This document shows positions 42,700-52,889 of a DNA stretch of 64,000 nucleotides, piece by piece. Under the pieces are notes generated by a model. It did not search any database. It saw only the letters and a list, made by a program, of their open reading frames with translations, and had not been told where the DNA came from. How positions within the stretch are numbered: the first letter of the stretch is position 1; the number at the start of each line of letters is the position of its first letter. The translations under genes and the position numbers were made by a program. The DNA is from Nitzschia sp. pyKryTriq1 (taxonomy: Eukaryota > Bacillariophyta > Bacillariophyceae > Bacillariales > Bacillariaceae): the NCBI GenBank assembly GCA_956465555.1, contig OY101124.1:558001-622000 (forward strand), in the 5' to 3' direction.

Positions 42700-43846
42700 A
42701 AAACCATTTTTTGAGATGTTTTAGTTGAGCTTCTACGAAATACTGTTGAGAACTACTCGTACTTCACAGCACGTATCCAGCAAATCGCCGCACGAAACCA
42801 GAAAACTACAGTGGAACTGGAATAGCGTGGCAGTTGTAGCATTCCTCGCATAGCTACAGGCGGTAGGCGCCAGGGCCGGGTTGGGCGGACTAGTCCCCCC
42901 CCCCCCCCTGCCGGTAATAAATAGATTTCATGTTTTTTTAACTCGTACTTCACAGCAATCTAACACGGGATTTTGGACGATCACTACCTGTCTGCCAAGC
43001 CTCGCCCGGTACTCTCTCTAGCTAGCGTAGAGATGAGTACTTCCGAGTAACGCCAGAATACTAATGAACCATCAAGCCCTTCTACTGGGCCGTGTCTACT
43101 AGCAGCACTACGGCAAGATGATGATCGAACCCTTGTGCGTTGAGCATTTATGGTTATCCGCGTTCTTGGTACGTTCGAGAGTGGACCCAACTTTGAATAA
43201 TGCTACTGTATTTCTACTCTCTATTACGGGTACAGCTACTACTAGCTAGTAGTACTACCCGCACCAGGTAGAACTTCAGAGTAGAGAGGCTACAGAAAGA
43301 AAAGAAACTGATCGTGCCATTTTTTCATGATAGTGATGTCAAAGTGGTTTTCAGAGAGAAGAGCTAAATACCCGGAGTGATAAGTAATGTCAGCCTGGAA
43401 GATAACGCGAACTCGAACTGACAGCTCTACAGAGAGTTCGTACTCCTACTCTCTACTAGTAGAGAGAGCTTTTAAAGGTACATACCGGTAGGGCTCATAA
43501 TGTTGGTCCTGCTACTAACGGCAAGCGATGGGCCTTTATCCTTTATGTCCCTGCCTCGCTCGGGCTTTGATCTTTCATGGCGACCTTGGGTTCGCAAAAA
43601 CCCGAATCACGTAGGAATGCAGTGGAATTCATGGTATGACGTCACGAGGAACAGGAGTCATTTCAGCCGTGTTCTCGTTGCATCCTTCTCATGCAACAAT
43701 CTCTGCTTCCGACGACGACTATTCTCAATCTTGCCACAAATCAACACCAACCATCACAACAACAACTACAACAAAGTCCATCCTGACACTGCGACAGGCA
43801 CCAAGGTCCCACTTTGCCATTCAAAGAAGCATATGATATTTCAAAG
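42700..43846. other. Intergenic region upstream of the cyclin gene
   Basis: No supported gene. A run of about 14 C at 42893-42908, CTCTACTAGTAGAG palindrome at 43445-43470, and the cyclin promoter to the right. Confidence 0.5.
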
Positions 43847-44761
43847 ATGACAATGATTATTGACGATATTAACTGCGATTCCTCCGTTGCTTACTCCTGC
43901 AACCCGGAAATGAGCTCTCTCGTCGAGACGCTTCAAAAAATGAGAGAACGAGAATCCGATTACACTGTGTCTGATTATTTGCAAAGGCCATCGCTGCTGG
44001 CACTCGAAGCACCGGTCGACATTGAATGTCGCTCACAAATGATCGAGTGGATTGTAAACATTGTCGATCACTGCAATTTCAGCAGATCGACTGCATCGAT
44101 CGCCATTAACTTTATGGATCGTTTCTTGATGGCAGCGGAATGGGTCCTTGCGGATCGAAGCGCATTTCAACTTGCCTCAATAACTTGCTTGTACACTGCC
44201 ATCAAAATCCACGAGCCTACAGTGTTATCCATCGAATCGATCGCCAGATTGACGCGCAATGCCTACCGAGAAGATCAAATTGAAACAATGGAACGTTTGA
44301 TACTCGATTCCAACAAATGGCTCATGAATCCTTCAACTCCGTTCACTTACAGTGACTACCTATGTGAGCTGGTCTCAATGATGGATCCTCGTCATAAATT
44401 TGACACTCTCAACGAGCTGACAAACTTGCAAATTGAAAGTACCATGAAAGATTACGAGCTCGGACTCCTCCCTGCCTCAACGGTCGCACTCGCAGCTGTA
44501 ACGAACGCTGTTGACAGTATGGATGTCGCTCTTCCTGAAGCCCAGGAGGCGATCGAAACCAGCTTGCATTCGCTACTCCGTGCGGACTCGAATCACCGAT
44601 TACAAGACATTCGAATTCGTCTGTACGAGGGTATTTTGACGTCTGATGCAAGCACTTCTGTACACTTGACGGCGAAGAAACACCCTACCGGTTGCAGCTC
44701 TCTCGCACAATCATTCCACTCGCCACGTACAGTGTCGAATTTGAGAGTAGTTTCACCTTAG
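43847..44761 (+). CDS. Cyclin
   Basis: 304 residues from the preferred ATG (MTMIIDDINCD); an in-frame ATG at 43814 would add 11. The N-terminal cyclin box spans about residues 30-170: YTVSDYLQRP, CRSQMIEWIVNIVDHCNFS, ASIAINFMDRFL and the FQLASITCLYTAIKIHEP helix, with Lys and Glu at the expected kinase-contact places. A shorter, weaker C-terminal box follows (about 175-265). The combination matches the diatom-expanded cyclin group from memory. Such cyclins partner a CDK and often respond to nutrients or light; none of this is visible here. Single exon. Confidence 0.88.
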   Translation: MTMIIDDINCDSSVAYSCNPEMSSLVETLQKMRERESDYTVSDYLQRPSLLALEAPVDIECRSQMIEWIVNIVDHCNFSRSTASIAINFMDRFLMAAEWVLADRSAFQLASITCLYTAIKIHEPTVLSIESIARLTRNAYREDQIETMERLILDSNKWLMNPSTPFTYSDYLCELVSMMDPRHKFDTLNELTNLQIESTMKDYELGLLPASTVALAAVTNAVDSMDVALPEAQEAIETSLHSLLRADSNHRLQDIRIRLYEGILTSDASTSVHLTAKKHPTGCSSLAQSFHSPRTVSNLRVVSP

Positions 44762-45295
44762 AGAGAAATACCGGAAACTCACTAGAAGGAAGTCCACTAA
44801 CCGCGCTTATTTTGAAAACACTTTTCTAATTGCTGGAGGACGACCCTCGCAGTTTTAGAAATTGTATATCTGCAAGAACCTCCCTCGCTACTTTTACCAG
44901 AGAAACAGAGAGGACGATCGACTCTGCTAGAGTAGAGGTTAGAAATCCAAGGTTAGTCAGCAACATCGTCGATCAACAGGAGACTTACTGGGACAACGGG
45001 ACTGTCTGATGGGCATACATACGTGTTCTCATGCCGTTCCCGTATTCTTACGAGTCGTGCCGAATTGACTCGTGCTTCCGTGTTCTCCCCCCCTTCCCCG
45101 TTCTCGCGGTTCAATAATAATATTTTAAAAAAAGCAATCGAAATCTGAGACCCGCACCACACACCACGCAAGTGTAGCTACGACTAATTGTAGCTACTAC
45201 TAGCAGCTAGTAGTTGTAGAGCTAAAACGTAGTAGACCGTAGATCCACCACCCAGGATCCAATAGCTATTATCACAATCTCCCGATCTTCTTACA
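44762..45295. other. Intergenic, nothing recognised
   Basis: About 0.5 kb between two same-direction genes. Contains GTAGCTAC/CTAGTAG motifs near 45175-45230 only. Confidence 0.5.
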
Positions 45296-46117
45296 GTGTA
45301 TAGTCTTCTTTCTTGCATGTCATTGACAAACACCAAAACCAAAAGTCTGATCGACAAGGACGACCCGCCCAGACGACGAGGACTAGTAGTAGCAGCAAGC
45401 GCACCAGCAAGTATGATTCGTCTCGCCAACGAATGGAATAATAGAACCGTCCAGATCAGTGGGGTGGGCGGGAAAATACTGGTGAACCAAGAAGATGGCA
45501 CAGTTTTGACGTCCTATAATGGTGGTGCTTCCCTGCCTTTTCAACATAGTCAGACCTTTTTAGTGCAATCTTTTCCTGATATCCCTGGCACCGTCGCCTT
45601 TCAAGTGATTTCCATCAGTGGCAGCACCAAGGAGAAGAAGAAGGCTGACGGCAGTGCTGCTGGAAAACCTCGCAGCAGCAACAGCAACAGCAACGACAAC
45701 GAGGACTACAAGCCAGCACGTTATTTGACTGTTGATCTCTACGGCGACGAGATCCGCAAAGAGGCCTCCCAGGCATTGGCTGGAGTGGCGGGAATTCTAG
45801 CGGACACGATTCCTTTGGTGATTGACTATGCCATTGGTCGGCCAACTGGAGAGACAAACTTTGAAGGCCCAGGTTTCCATTACAGCCCCATGACGGCCGT
45901 ATGCAATGATGCTGGTTCATGTTGTGCGGGTCCTCCAACCAAATTGCAACTGTTCATGCTGGTCGAGCCTATAACATGCCGTGGCAATATGAATCAATAT
46001 GGAGTTCGATCGCTGTTTGGAAGCTATTGGCGCTCTCAACACTGGGACAAGATTGTCTCTCAATCAAAACATCTGGAGCGAGATGAGACGTGGTACTTTC
46101 GAGAAGTAGCATCATAA
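45296..46117 (+). CDS. Hypothetical protein with possible beta-trefoil C terminus
   Basis: 273 residues from the first ATG; internal ATGs at 45317 and 45413 (MIRLANEWNNRTVQ) are alternatives, and the last fits best where protein-like sequence begins. The first module (VQISGVGGKILVNQEDGTV) and the last (FGSYWRSQHWDKIVSQSKHLERDETW) resemble strands of fascin-like beta-trefoil domains, which bind actin or sugars. Between them is a low-complexity KKKADGSAAGKPRSSNSNSN linker and a segment with three cysteines (CNDAGSCCAG). The fold assignment is weak; no catalytic motif seen. Confidence 0.5.
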   Translation: MYSLLSCMSLTNTKTKSLIDKDDPPRRRGLVVAASAPASMIRLANEWNNRTVQISGVGGKILVNQEDGTVLTSYNGGASLPFQHSQTFLVQSFPDIPGTVAFQVISISGSTKEKKKADGSAAGKPRSSNSNSNDNEDYKPARYLTVDLYGDEIRKEASQALAGVAGILADTIPLVIDYAIGRPTGETNFEGPGFHYSPMTAVCNDAGSCCAGPPTKLQLFMLVEPITCRGNMNQYGVRSLFGSYWRSQHWDKIVSQSKHLERDETWYFREVAS

Positions 46118-46252
46118 ACGATGTCCCAGTATGTATGGTGTGTATGGTGTGTCATTCCTAGCAGACTCACTCTGACATTATACTAGAGTACGCGTATCAT
46201 TACTCTCCTAGTACGTAGGCATATTCATGATAATCCTGTTTTCTTCTTTCAT

Positions 46253-47122
46253 TCATTCATTCCCATCTCCTTCTGTAGTCGCACCACCACCACTGCTGGT
46301 GCCAGTATTTTGGAATTCTTTTCGCAGCTCCCAGGAATTCTTATGATCTCCCGAACGATGATAGTCCCCAATTTCTCGCAAGACATCCCGAATTTCCGTT
46401 TCTGGTCGTCCTCCTGTCGCCACCTTGAGATCTTTGACAGTCCAATACTGTTGCTGACTAAAGAGTTCAAACAGGACGGATTTGGTTGTCTGGTCGTCGG
46501 TGAATTTGGCTTTTTTGTTATTGCCTAGACCAGCGGGATTGTTGGCTTGTTCGAGTAAGCGTTTGCCGTATTTATGAATGGCTTCTCCAAATCCTTTGCC
46601 GGCCGTCTTTTTATTCGATTGCTGCATGACTTGATTGGACTCCACCGGTTTGACGTATCGAGAATTGTGTACGGTCGATTGTAAAATTCTCGTCTTGCAC
46701 AGTTGACGATAACTGGCATCTTGGTGAACTTGCAAGTTTCCAGTACGAGTGACAGTTCCATGAATGTGGACACTCCCGTTGGGGCGTCTCGTAAAGGGAT
46801 GCAAGGTTGGCAATTTCTTGGTCATGGCTTGCAGAGAATACTGGAGAGGCAGCGGGGTGGCGGAATCTTGTTCGCCCTCCGCCGCCACGTTGGGGTCGAC
46901 TTGAATGTCCAAACTAGGCTTGACTGCCGGTCGGCCATTGGCGGCCTTGCCTCCCTTGCGAAAGACGAGCTCTCCCAAGACGGTACCTTCGGGCATGCGA
47001 TCCCAGGCGGCGGCCAGTTTCGGAGGCAACCGGAGCATCCAACATTCCTTGTCCGCGTCTGTAACCTTTACGTTCCCGTAGCTATCGGCTGTCACTTTTT
47101 CACTCTCTCGTCCTTCTGACAT
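46253..47122 (-). CDS. Transcription initiation factor IIF subunit beta (RAP30)
   Basis: 289 residues, single exon. Small subunit of TFIIF, which binds RNA polymerase II and brings it to the promoter. The N-terminal dimerisation part carries CWMLRLPPKLAAAWDRMPEG and LGELVFRKGG; the middle part has SLQAMTKKLPTLHPF and the conserved HGTVTRTGNLQV; a TRILQSTVHNSRYVKP segment follows. The C-terminal winged helix (about residues 205-275) reads SVLFELFSQQQYWTVKDL, RPETEIRDVLREIGDYHRSG, NSWELRKEF. The start is the first ATG, followed by an acidic Ser/Glu leader. Confidence 0.93.
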   Translation of the reverse strand: MSEGRESEKVTADSYGNVKVTDADKECWMLRLPPKLAAAWDRMPEGTVLGELVFRKGGKAANGRPAVKPSLDIQVDPNVAAEGEQDSATPLPLQYSLQAMTKKLPTLHPFTRRPNGSVHIHGTVTRTGNLQVHQDASYRQLCKTRILQSTVHNSRYVKPVESNQVMQQSNKKTAGKGFGEAIHKYGKRLLEQANNPAGLGNNKKAKFTDDQTTKSVLFELFSQQQYWTVKDLKVATGGRPETEIRDVLREIGDYHRSGDHKNSWELRKEFQNTGTSSGGGATTEGDGNE

Positions 47123-47526
47123 GTTCGCTTCTTCTTATTTGGTAATATTGAATGATCCGCTTCGTGTGAATGTCGTCGGATGTCGGACAATAAGGGCTCT
47201 TCGAAAATGGAAAATCCCAGCATGCTGCATGCTGCCTTTTGGCGGAGAGTCAGAGGAAAGTCTATCGCAACCGGTACGCCTGGTACCGGTACAGAGTACA
47301 AGTACAGGTACTTGCACCGGTACCAGGTAGCCGGACTGTCGGGGAGCAGACCAGTCTGTCCTCGTCCGTCGGGTCTGCGCGCCTGTCGGACAAAGTGTGA
47401 TCTATCGGGATCTTGGTTTTGGCGCGAGAGACGAGGGACGAATGTTCGTCGTTGCTCGGGAGAGGTGGAACAATCATCGTGACATAGGGAACAGAATTCC
47501 ACTGTAAACTCGGAACGTGCGTTAAG
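47123..47526. other. Intergenic, nothing recognised
   Basis: Promoter side of TFIIF beta, with TACCGGTA at 47284-47291 and GTACAGGTAC-type repeats around it. Confidence 0.5.
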
Positions 47527-47751
47527 TCAATTTCGATTCGTTGAATCTTCCATTCCAATTAATTCTTTCGACAAGGCCTGGACAGTCTTGACGGCACGTT
47601 CGTTTTGCGACGCAAGCTTGTTGCGAGCAGCAATGGCGTCGTCCGTTTCGGTGGAAAGCATTTCTTGACTGAGATCCTGGAGTTGAGCTTCCAATCATCG
47701 AGCTTTGAGTGCTATCGAGTGAGGATCTAAGGAGGTGTCGACATGGTGATG
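47527..47751 (-). pseudogene. Coding remnant with coiled-coil character
   Basis: Read on the minus strand, a frame ending at 47527 gives LEAQLQDLSQEMLSTETDD, then AIAARNKLASQNERAVKTVQ, and continues to a TGA: typical heptad-rich coiled-coil composition. Continuing upstream in the same frame there is an in-frame TGA at 47695-47697, then more protein-like residues (TSLDPHSIALKAR). No ATG or other exon was found. It may be the last piece of a decayed host gene, or a terminal exon whose other exons I could not see. Confidence 0.35.
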
Positions 47752-47999
47752 TTTTTGTTATTTTACAAAATTACAACCCGCACTGGGACGTCATGAAGCG
47801 CCGTATCCTCTTTTCGAATTTGTCCGATTATGGAGGGATTATGTCCTTCATCCAAACGTGTAAAGATAAACAATGGTCGTACTTTCAATCTTTACGCTAC
47901 CTACGTACGAACGCATTTACTATCCAAAAGGCTCTAGATGCTGAGAAGCCACGTAGATCGATGATGATAAAAAGCGCGTTAAAAAAGGTTGCTTGGTAA
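47709..47999 (+). CDS. Unproven small ORF
   Basis: 96 codons. The part from about residue 20 (NYNPHWDVMKRRILFSNLSD) has normal protein composition and ends KKVAW at 47999. No family recognised. It could be a fragment of a larger lost gene. Its 5' end overlaps the minus-strand remnant. Confidence 0.25.
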   Translation: MLSSEDLRRCRHGDVFVILQNYNPHWDVMKRRILFSNLSDYGGIMSFIQTCKDKQWSYFQSLRYLRTNAFTIQKALDAEKPRRSMMIKSALKKVAW

Positions 48000-48067
48000 C
48001 AATATTTCCGGTCGTGGGAAGTCACTACTAAGGGGTAGGGCCTCCCCCCTTAGAGTACCGCACGGTC

Positions 48068-48584
48068 CAGTCGGAATGCGACGATCGATGGGGCGCGGTC
48101 ATCCATAATTGTTGATTCACGAATTCGACTATCACTCCTGTATGTATTTGTTTATTTCACGTGCTTTTCTCTAAATAGCAAGGCAGGAACCCTTAAGGGG
48201 TTGTTTCGGTCGTCTATAATTGTTGTTCTCACTGTTAATTGTTTTATGATATGCTCATTCCAAAAGAAAACATTTATTGCTGTGCATCATCATTAATTCA
48301 GTTTGTCAGGTCAAATTGGTTTTATCGCTAATTGACAAGTGCGAAAGGATGTAGAGTAGCGAGTGAGAGATTCGCGCGTCCTCGCCTAGCCATCTGTATG
48401 CGCCTCTCCAATTTCGGGCTATTGCAATTTTCGGATAGGAAGCAAAACATCTAACCTGTCGGCGGGATTGCAACCTTTTTTCATAAAAAAAAATAAAAGA
48501 GCAGAAGTCGTCGCTTCTCGGTTCCGGTACTGATAGTTAGTCTACTCGTACCGGTACACACAAGAAGAAAGAGTTGTCCTAAAA
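48068..48584. repeat. Direct repeat, copy 1 of the HSF upstream segment
   Basis: Begins CAGTCGGAATGCGACGATCG and ends GAGTTGTCCTAAAA. Highly similar to 48692-49230, including an A-run (CATAAAAAAAAATAAAAG) and the CTCGTACCGGTACACA motif near its end. Confidence 0.92.
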
Positions 48585-48691
48585 AACCTCAAGTCGGATC
48601 AGACTCTACGCACGAAAGCGATGAAAGCTTCCGAAGCAATTTTTGTGTTGAAATCTTTGAAATTTTTTTTACAAATTCTCCGTGAATTCTA

Positions 48692-49230
48692 CAGTCGGAA
48701 TGCGACGATCGATGAGGCGCGGTCATCCATAATTGTTGATTCACGAATTCGACTATCACTCCTGTGTGTATTTGTTTATTTCACGTGCTTTTCTCTAAAT
48801 AGCAAGGCAGGAACCCTTAAGGGGTTGTTTCGGTCGTCTATAATTGTTGTTCTCACTGTTAATTGTTTTATGATATGCTCATTCCAAAAGAAAACATTTA
48901 TTGCTGTGCATCATCATTAATTCAGTTTGTCAGGTCAAATTGGTTTTATATCCCTAATGTACAAGTACTGCACGAAGCTAGCACTTGCGAAAGGATATAG
49001 AGTAGCTAGTGAGAGATTCGCGCGTCCTCGCCTAGCCATCTGTATGCGCCTCTCCAATTTCGGGCTATTGCAATTTTCGGATAGGAAGCAAAACATCTAA
49101 CCTGTCGGCGGGAAAGCAACCTTTTTTCATAAAAAAAAATAAAAGAGCTGAAGTCGTCGCTTCTCGGTTCCGGTACTGATAGTTAGTCTACTCGTACCGG
49201 TACACAAAAGAAGAAAGAGTTGTCCTAAAA
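48692..49230. repeat. Direct repeat, copy 2, immediately upstream of the HSF gene
   Basis: Same as copy 1, with about 22 extra bases near 48950-48990 (TACAAGTACTGCACGAAGC region) and scattered single differences. It ends 18 bases before the HSF ATG, so it should contain the promoter and leader. Confidence 0.92.
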
Positions 49231-49248
49231 TAGTACGAAGGATATCAA

Positions 49249-50105
49249 ATGACTACCCGTCGTAACATGGAGTCCTCGCCGCTACTAGCTCCCAGCAGCA
49301 ACCATGGTGGTTCCCCCCATCGAAAGGTGACAGAGAAACGGCCCGCCAAGAAACGATGCTTTCCCTGGAAACTCCATAGGATGCTTCAAGATTCTAATAG
49401 GGAGCACATTCTTTCGTGGAGTCCTGATGGACACTCCTTCAAAATTCACAACCCTAGCTTGTTTGTGAAAGAAGTGATGCCCTTTTATTTCAACCAAACA
49501 CAATATCGATCTTTTCAGAGATTGGTGAGTACTTCACTCAAAAAATGAACAAGTAGAACGCTGCCAGGACAATGATCTCTGCCTTTTGTTCTCGTTACAT
49601 CTTTCAATGTGTCTCATGTTTTGTTAAACAACATTATTTACCGCTTTTACCAAATCATTCGCAGCTGAATCTCTACAACTTTGAACCCATTGTATGTGGG
49701 CCAATGAAAGGAGGATATCAACACCCCTCTTTTACTCGTGACCACGAAGAGCATTGCCAGATAATGACCATACGGCCAAGGAATTCTGCTCATACTACTT
49801 GTCGCCGAGACGAGATCCCTCCATCGCCTGTGGTGGACAAGTTTCTCGCACAGCGACAAGAAGTAAAGGACGGGGGTATAGGAAGAACGAGTAGAGAAGG
49901 CTCTACGACTCTTGATATTGGTCTTGGGCTTTCGCATCATTCGACACTGCTGCTACCTAATAGTCGTCATTCTCTACTACATGAACTCCCATCTTCAGAG
50001 TGTGCCATCGATGACGACTCGTTGGTCCTACAGCCCCTCAATGGTGACTTGGAACCCAGACATTTCCCCCCACAACTGACATACCATAGCGAAGGGCAGG
50101 CGTAA
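49249..50105 (+). CDS. Heat-shock-factor-type transcription factor
   Basis: About 238 residues in two exons, 49249-49524 and 49665-50105; the 140-base intron (GTGAGT...TTCGCAG) splits the DNA-binding domain and joins FQRL-LNLYNFEPI, as in many HSF genes. The HSF domain runs about residues 36-125: FPWKLHRMLQD, ILSWSPDGHSFKIHNP, FVKEVMPFYFNQTQYRSFQR, then NLYNFEPIVCGPMKGGYQHP, and ends at TRDHEEHC..M. The usual QLN is LLN here. No leucine-zipper trimerisation region follows; the rest is low-complexity, so it may act without the classical HSF oligomer or is a short form. HSFs are greatly expanded in diatoms. The upstream region is duplicated. Confidence 0.9.
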
Positions 50106-50588
50106 GGGGTTCGAGAACTAGAAACTCCAAAAGGGATTCGGAGCCTCGCGTCGATGATCGATGAGAGCACAAGTCGTCGTCTTATTGTTTCTCATTCAGG
50201 TCGGAGTAGTCATACAAGCACGCCTCATCGATCGCTCGCGCCGGCGTGCCCAATTTTTTTGATTTGTTGGTCAGTTTTCGTTTTCGAGCTGTTTCCCGGG
50301 GTTTCCGCGCCCTTTTTTTCACACCGTGCTTTGACGACCGCTGTTGCGAAAATTGAATTGAAGAAAGCCGAAAGCATTAGGGGCAAGGGAGGAGTGTCGA
50401 CCATCAACGACTGCTTACTCCACTCTTCACCTCTACTCTCCACTCCCCTCTACCAGAGTGAGTAGTCGACTTCAAAGAGTACCGACAGTATCACCCCTAA
50501 CCCTGCAATCTACGGCAGGTCCATCCGTTCATACTAATATTTACCATCCATTCATTCATTCATTCATTCATTCATCCATCCCATCACT
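50106..50588. other. Intergenic, with a CATT tetranucleotide tract
   Basis: Same-direction spacer. CATT units at 50548-50575 just before the next gene; nothing else seen. Confidence 0.5.
50548..50575. repeat. (CATT)n microsatellite
   Basis: About seven CATT units ending 14 bases before the next start codon, so probably in the 5' leader. Confidence 0.85.
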
Positions 50589-52605
50589 ATGACCACGAGC
50601 CAAAAAGCATCCGCGGCAACAAGTAGCAACAGCAGCAGCAGCAGGACCAAAAATCGACTGGACCACCTTGCTACCATGTCGTCGGACGACGACAGCGATG
50701 ATGAGTTCTTGCGGCGGTATGCAGGTCGTCCCACCTTTAGCAAAAAAAAGACGGTGGCGGCGGCAGACGAAGATGGAGCAGTACCCTCCGTGGACCCATT
50801 GACTCAATCATCGGCGGAAGAAACGAGGAGCCCCGGATCTCCCATGGCAACAACAACGAAAACCAAGAAGAAGACTCTGACGGCCGAGCAGATTGAACAA
50901 AAAGGTACGCACATGCAGGCAGGATGCCATTCTCGATACAATGCAATGACACGCCACTTCTTCATTCGTCATTCGTCATTCTCTCAATCTCACTCACCCC
51001 TCATCCACACACAACTTCGCACCCTACTACTTTTGGTTGTCGGGCACAGCTCAAACATTTGTCCAAGGTTTGAACCTTGCCGTTGTGAAAGATGTTTGCG
51101 ATATGCGAAATGTGGGATGGAGAAAGACTACAACAACTACTACTTATACTAACAGTGATGGTCACACCCATACTAAAAACGGACGAAGAACAACAGTCTA
51201 CTACCCATGCATTCGCTTGCCGCTCCAAGAATCGCGGCTGTTGTTCGACAAGGGTCTCGGCAAAAACAAATGCGGGGTTCGATTTTTAGGGACTCAATGG
51301 AAGTCGGCATTGGAATGGGAACAAGTCGTTCCGACGACTTTTTACTCATTGCATCGGGCCAAGGGAGAAGGAAGAAGAATCATCGTCTCCGAGGGACAAG
51401 CTGCAGCAGCAAAGCAGCAGCAAGAGGAGGAGGAAGAGTTGAACCTCTTGGAAATAGACGATGAGAAGTGTTTGAAGCTGTTTCTAGAGCATGCATTTGG
51501 ACCGGAACCGTCCGTGGAGAAACGTATCGACGAACTAGTGATTCAAATGTCATGGGATAAGGTTCGAGAGAACAAGCTGGCCAAGGAAGCCGAGCAACGA
51601 AAGGAAGAGGAAAAGATTGCCAAGATTGCCGCGGACGTCAAAAAGGCAGCGACGAACAAGCCATTGACACCCTTCAAAACCACAAAGGATTCCGACGACG
51701 ATGATGATGATGATGACGATGATGGCGACAATGTCAGATTGTTTTCGCCAGGAAGCAAGCAGAAAAAGATTAGACTGCGACCTGGGGATCTCATCCAATA
51801 TTATTTGCCCCTTCGGGTGTTTGGCAATCCGGATGTCTTGACTCAGTCCACGATCGAAGGCATCAACGCCAAAAAGGCCATTCCTCTCAATCTTGCATCT
51901 GGCGACTTTTTAGAGCGTGATCACAAGGTTCGGAGACTGGCTCGGTGGCATAGAGGGGTCCTCATCAAGGAACCAGATTCTGGCTATATCGATGTAGGGG
52001 ATTATGAACTGCGAACCGCTGGAACCATGGATCTTGTGGGCTTCAAAGAAAGGGTCAACAGAATCAAAGGGACGAGACAAAACCATGCAAACTCTATGGA
52101 TAAGTTTTGGCAGGATGGCGCTGACGAAGAGGAAAACGCTACGGTGGACCAGGATGAAAAGACAAATGGAGCCAAAGACGACGCAACCGCCAAAACACCC
52201 AAGGAGGTTCCTACTATTCCCAAGGACGACCGCGAAGCAGATCCTACTACTCAACAAGATTGCGAGCCAACATGGCGCAAACGACTTTTGTCCTTGCTTC
52301 AAGAAACGGAAGAAAATATGAAAAAGAAGCGGCGCTTTACTCCACGGATCACACCAGACGAATTTCAGATGGTGATCAAGACTTGGTCGCTCCTCCAAGA
52401 CCGGGTTGGTCCATCGCACGGCATGATTCCCGATGAAGCCGCCAAAATCCTAGTGGACGAGTTGGACGACGACATCTCTGAGATGCGCATCAAAGCCCTT
52501 CTGTGCGGAGACCCGCAAAATGCGTTGTCCGAACGAAGCAAGTTGGAGATTTTGGCAGCGTTGAAAATTTGGTTGGACCAACAACAGACGGCCATGGCAG
52601 AATAA
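50589..52605 (+). CDS. Large acidic hypothetical protein
   Basis: About 623 residues in two exons, 50589-50904 and 51050-52605; the 145-base intron (GTACGC...GGCACAG) joins EQIEQK-A-QTFVQG in frame. The N terminus is Ser/Asp-rich and disordered. A conserved-looking core follows (about residues 110-170: GLNLAVVKDVCDMRNVGWRK... RTTVYYPCIRLPLQESRLLF), then a charged coiled stretch with an Asp run (about 320-335), a second core (about 350-430: GDLIQYYLPLRVFGNPDVLT... RWHRGVLIKEPDSGYIDVGDYEL), and a C-terminal helical tail. I recognise no family. Length and composition make it a real gene; nuclear location is possible. Confidence 0.7.
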
Positions 52606-52889
52606 ATCGGTGTCGTTCCGCTGTCGTATCGCCTTTTGGCTTGTTTTCTTCAGTATTAGTTGCAACTAATACGGTACTTGGGGGCGTCCTTTCATGCATC
52701 ATTTCTGTACTGGTAGCGAACTTCTCGTCGCCTACAATACTTTTACTTCAGTCGAGACCAATAGAACTGAAAAGAATGTCATCATGAAACAATTTGATTA
52801 CTTGTAGTGCTGATGTTACATGCAGAATGATAGTCTAGTATTGGATTGCAAAAAAGGTGCGGCGATGCGGTTCATGACGATTCACCGAT

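Larger units (their letters stand above)
48000..49248. other. Duplicated upstream region of the HSF gene
   Basis: 1.25 kb almost filled by two direct copies of one ~520-bp segment (next entries). The 107 bases between them (48585-48691) hold an ATG-led stretch (MKASEAIFVLKSLKFFLQIL) that runs into the second copy; no gene is called. Confidence 0.6.
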
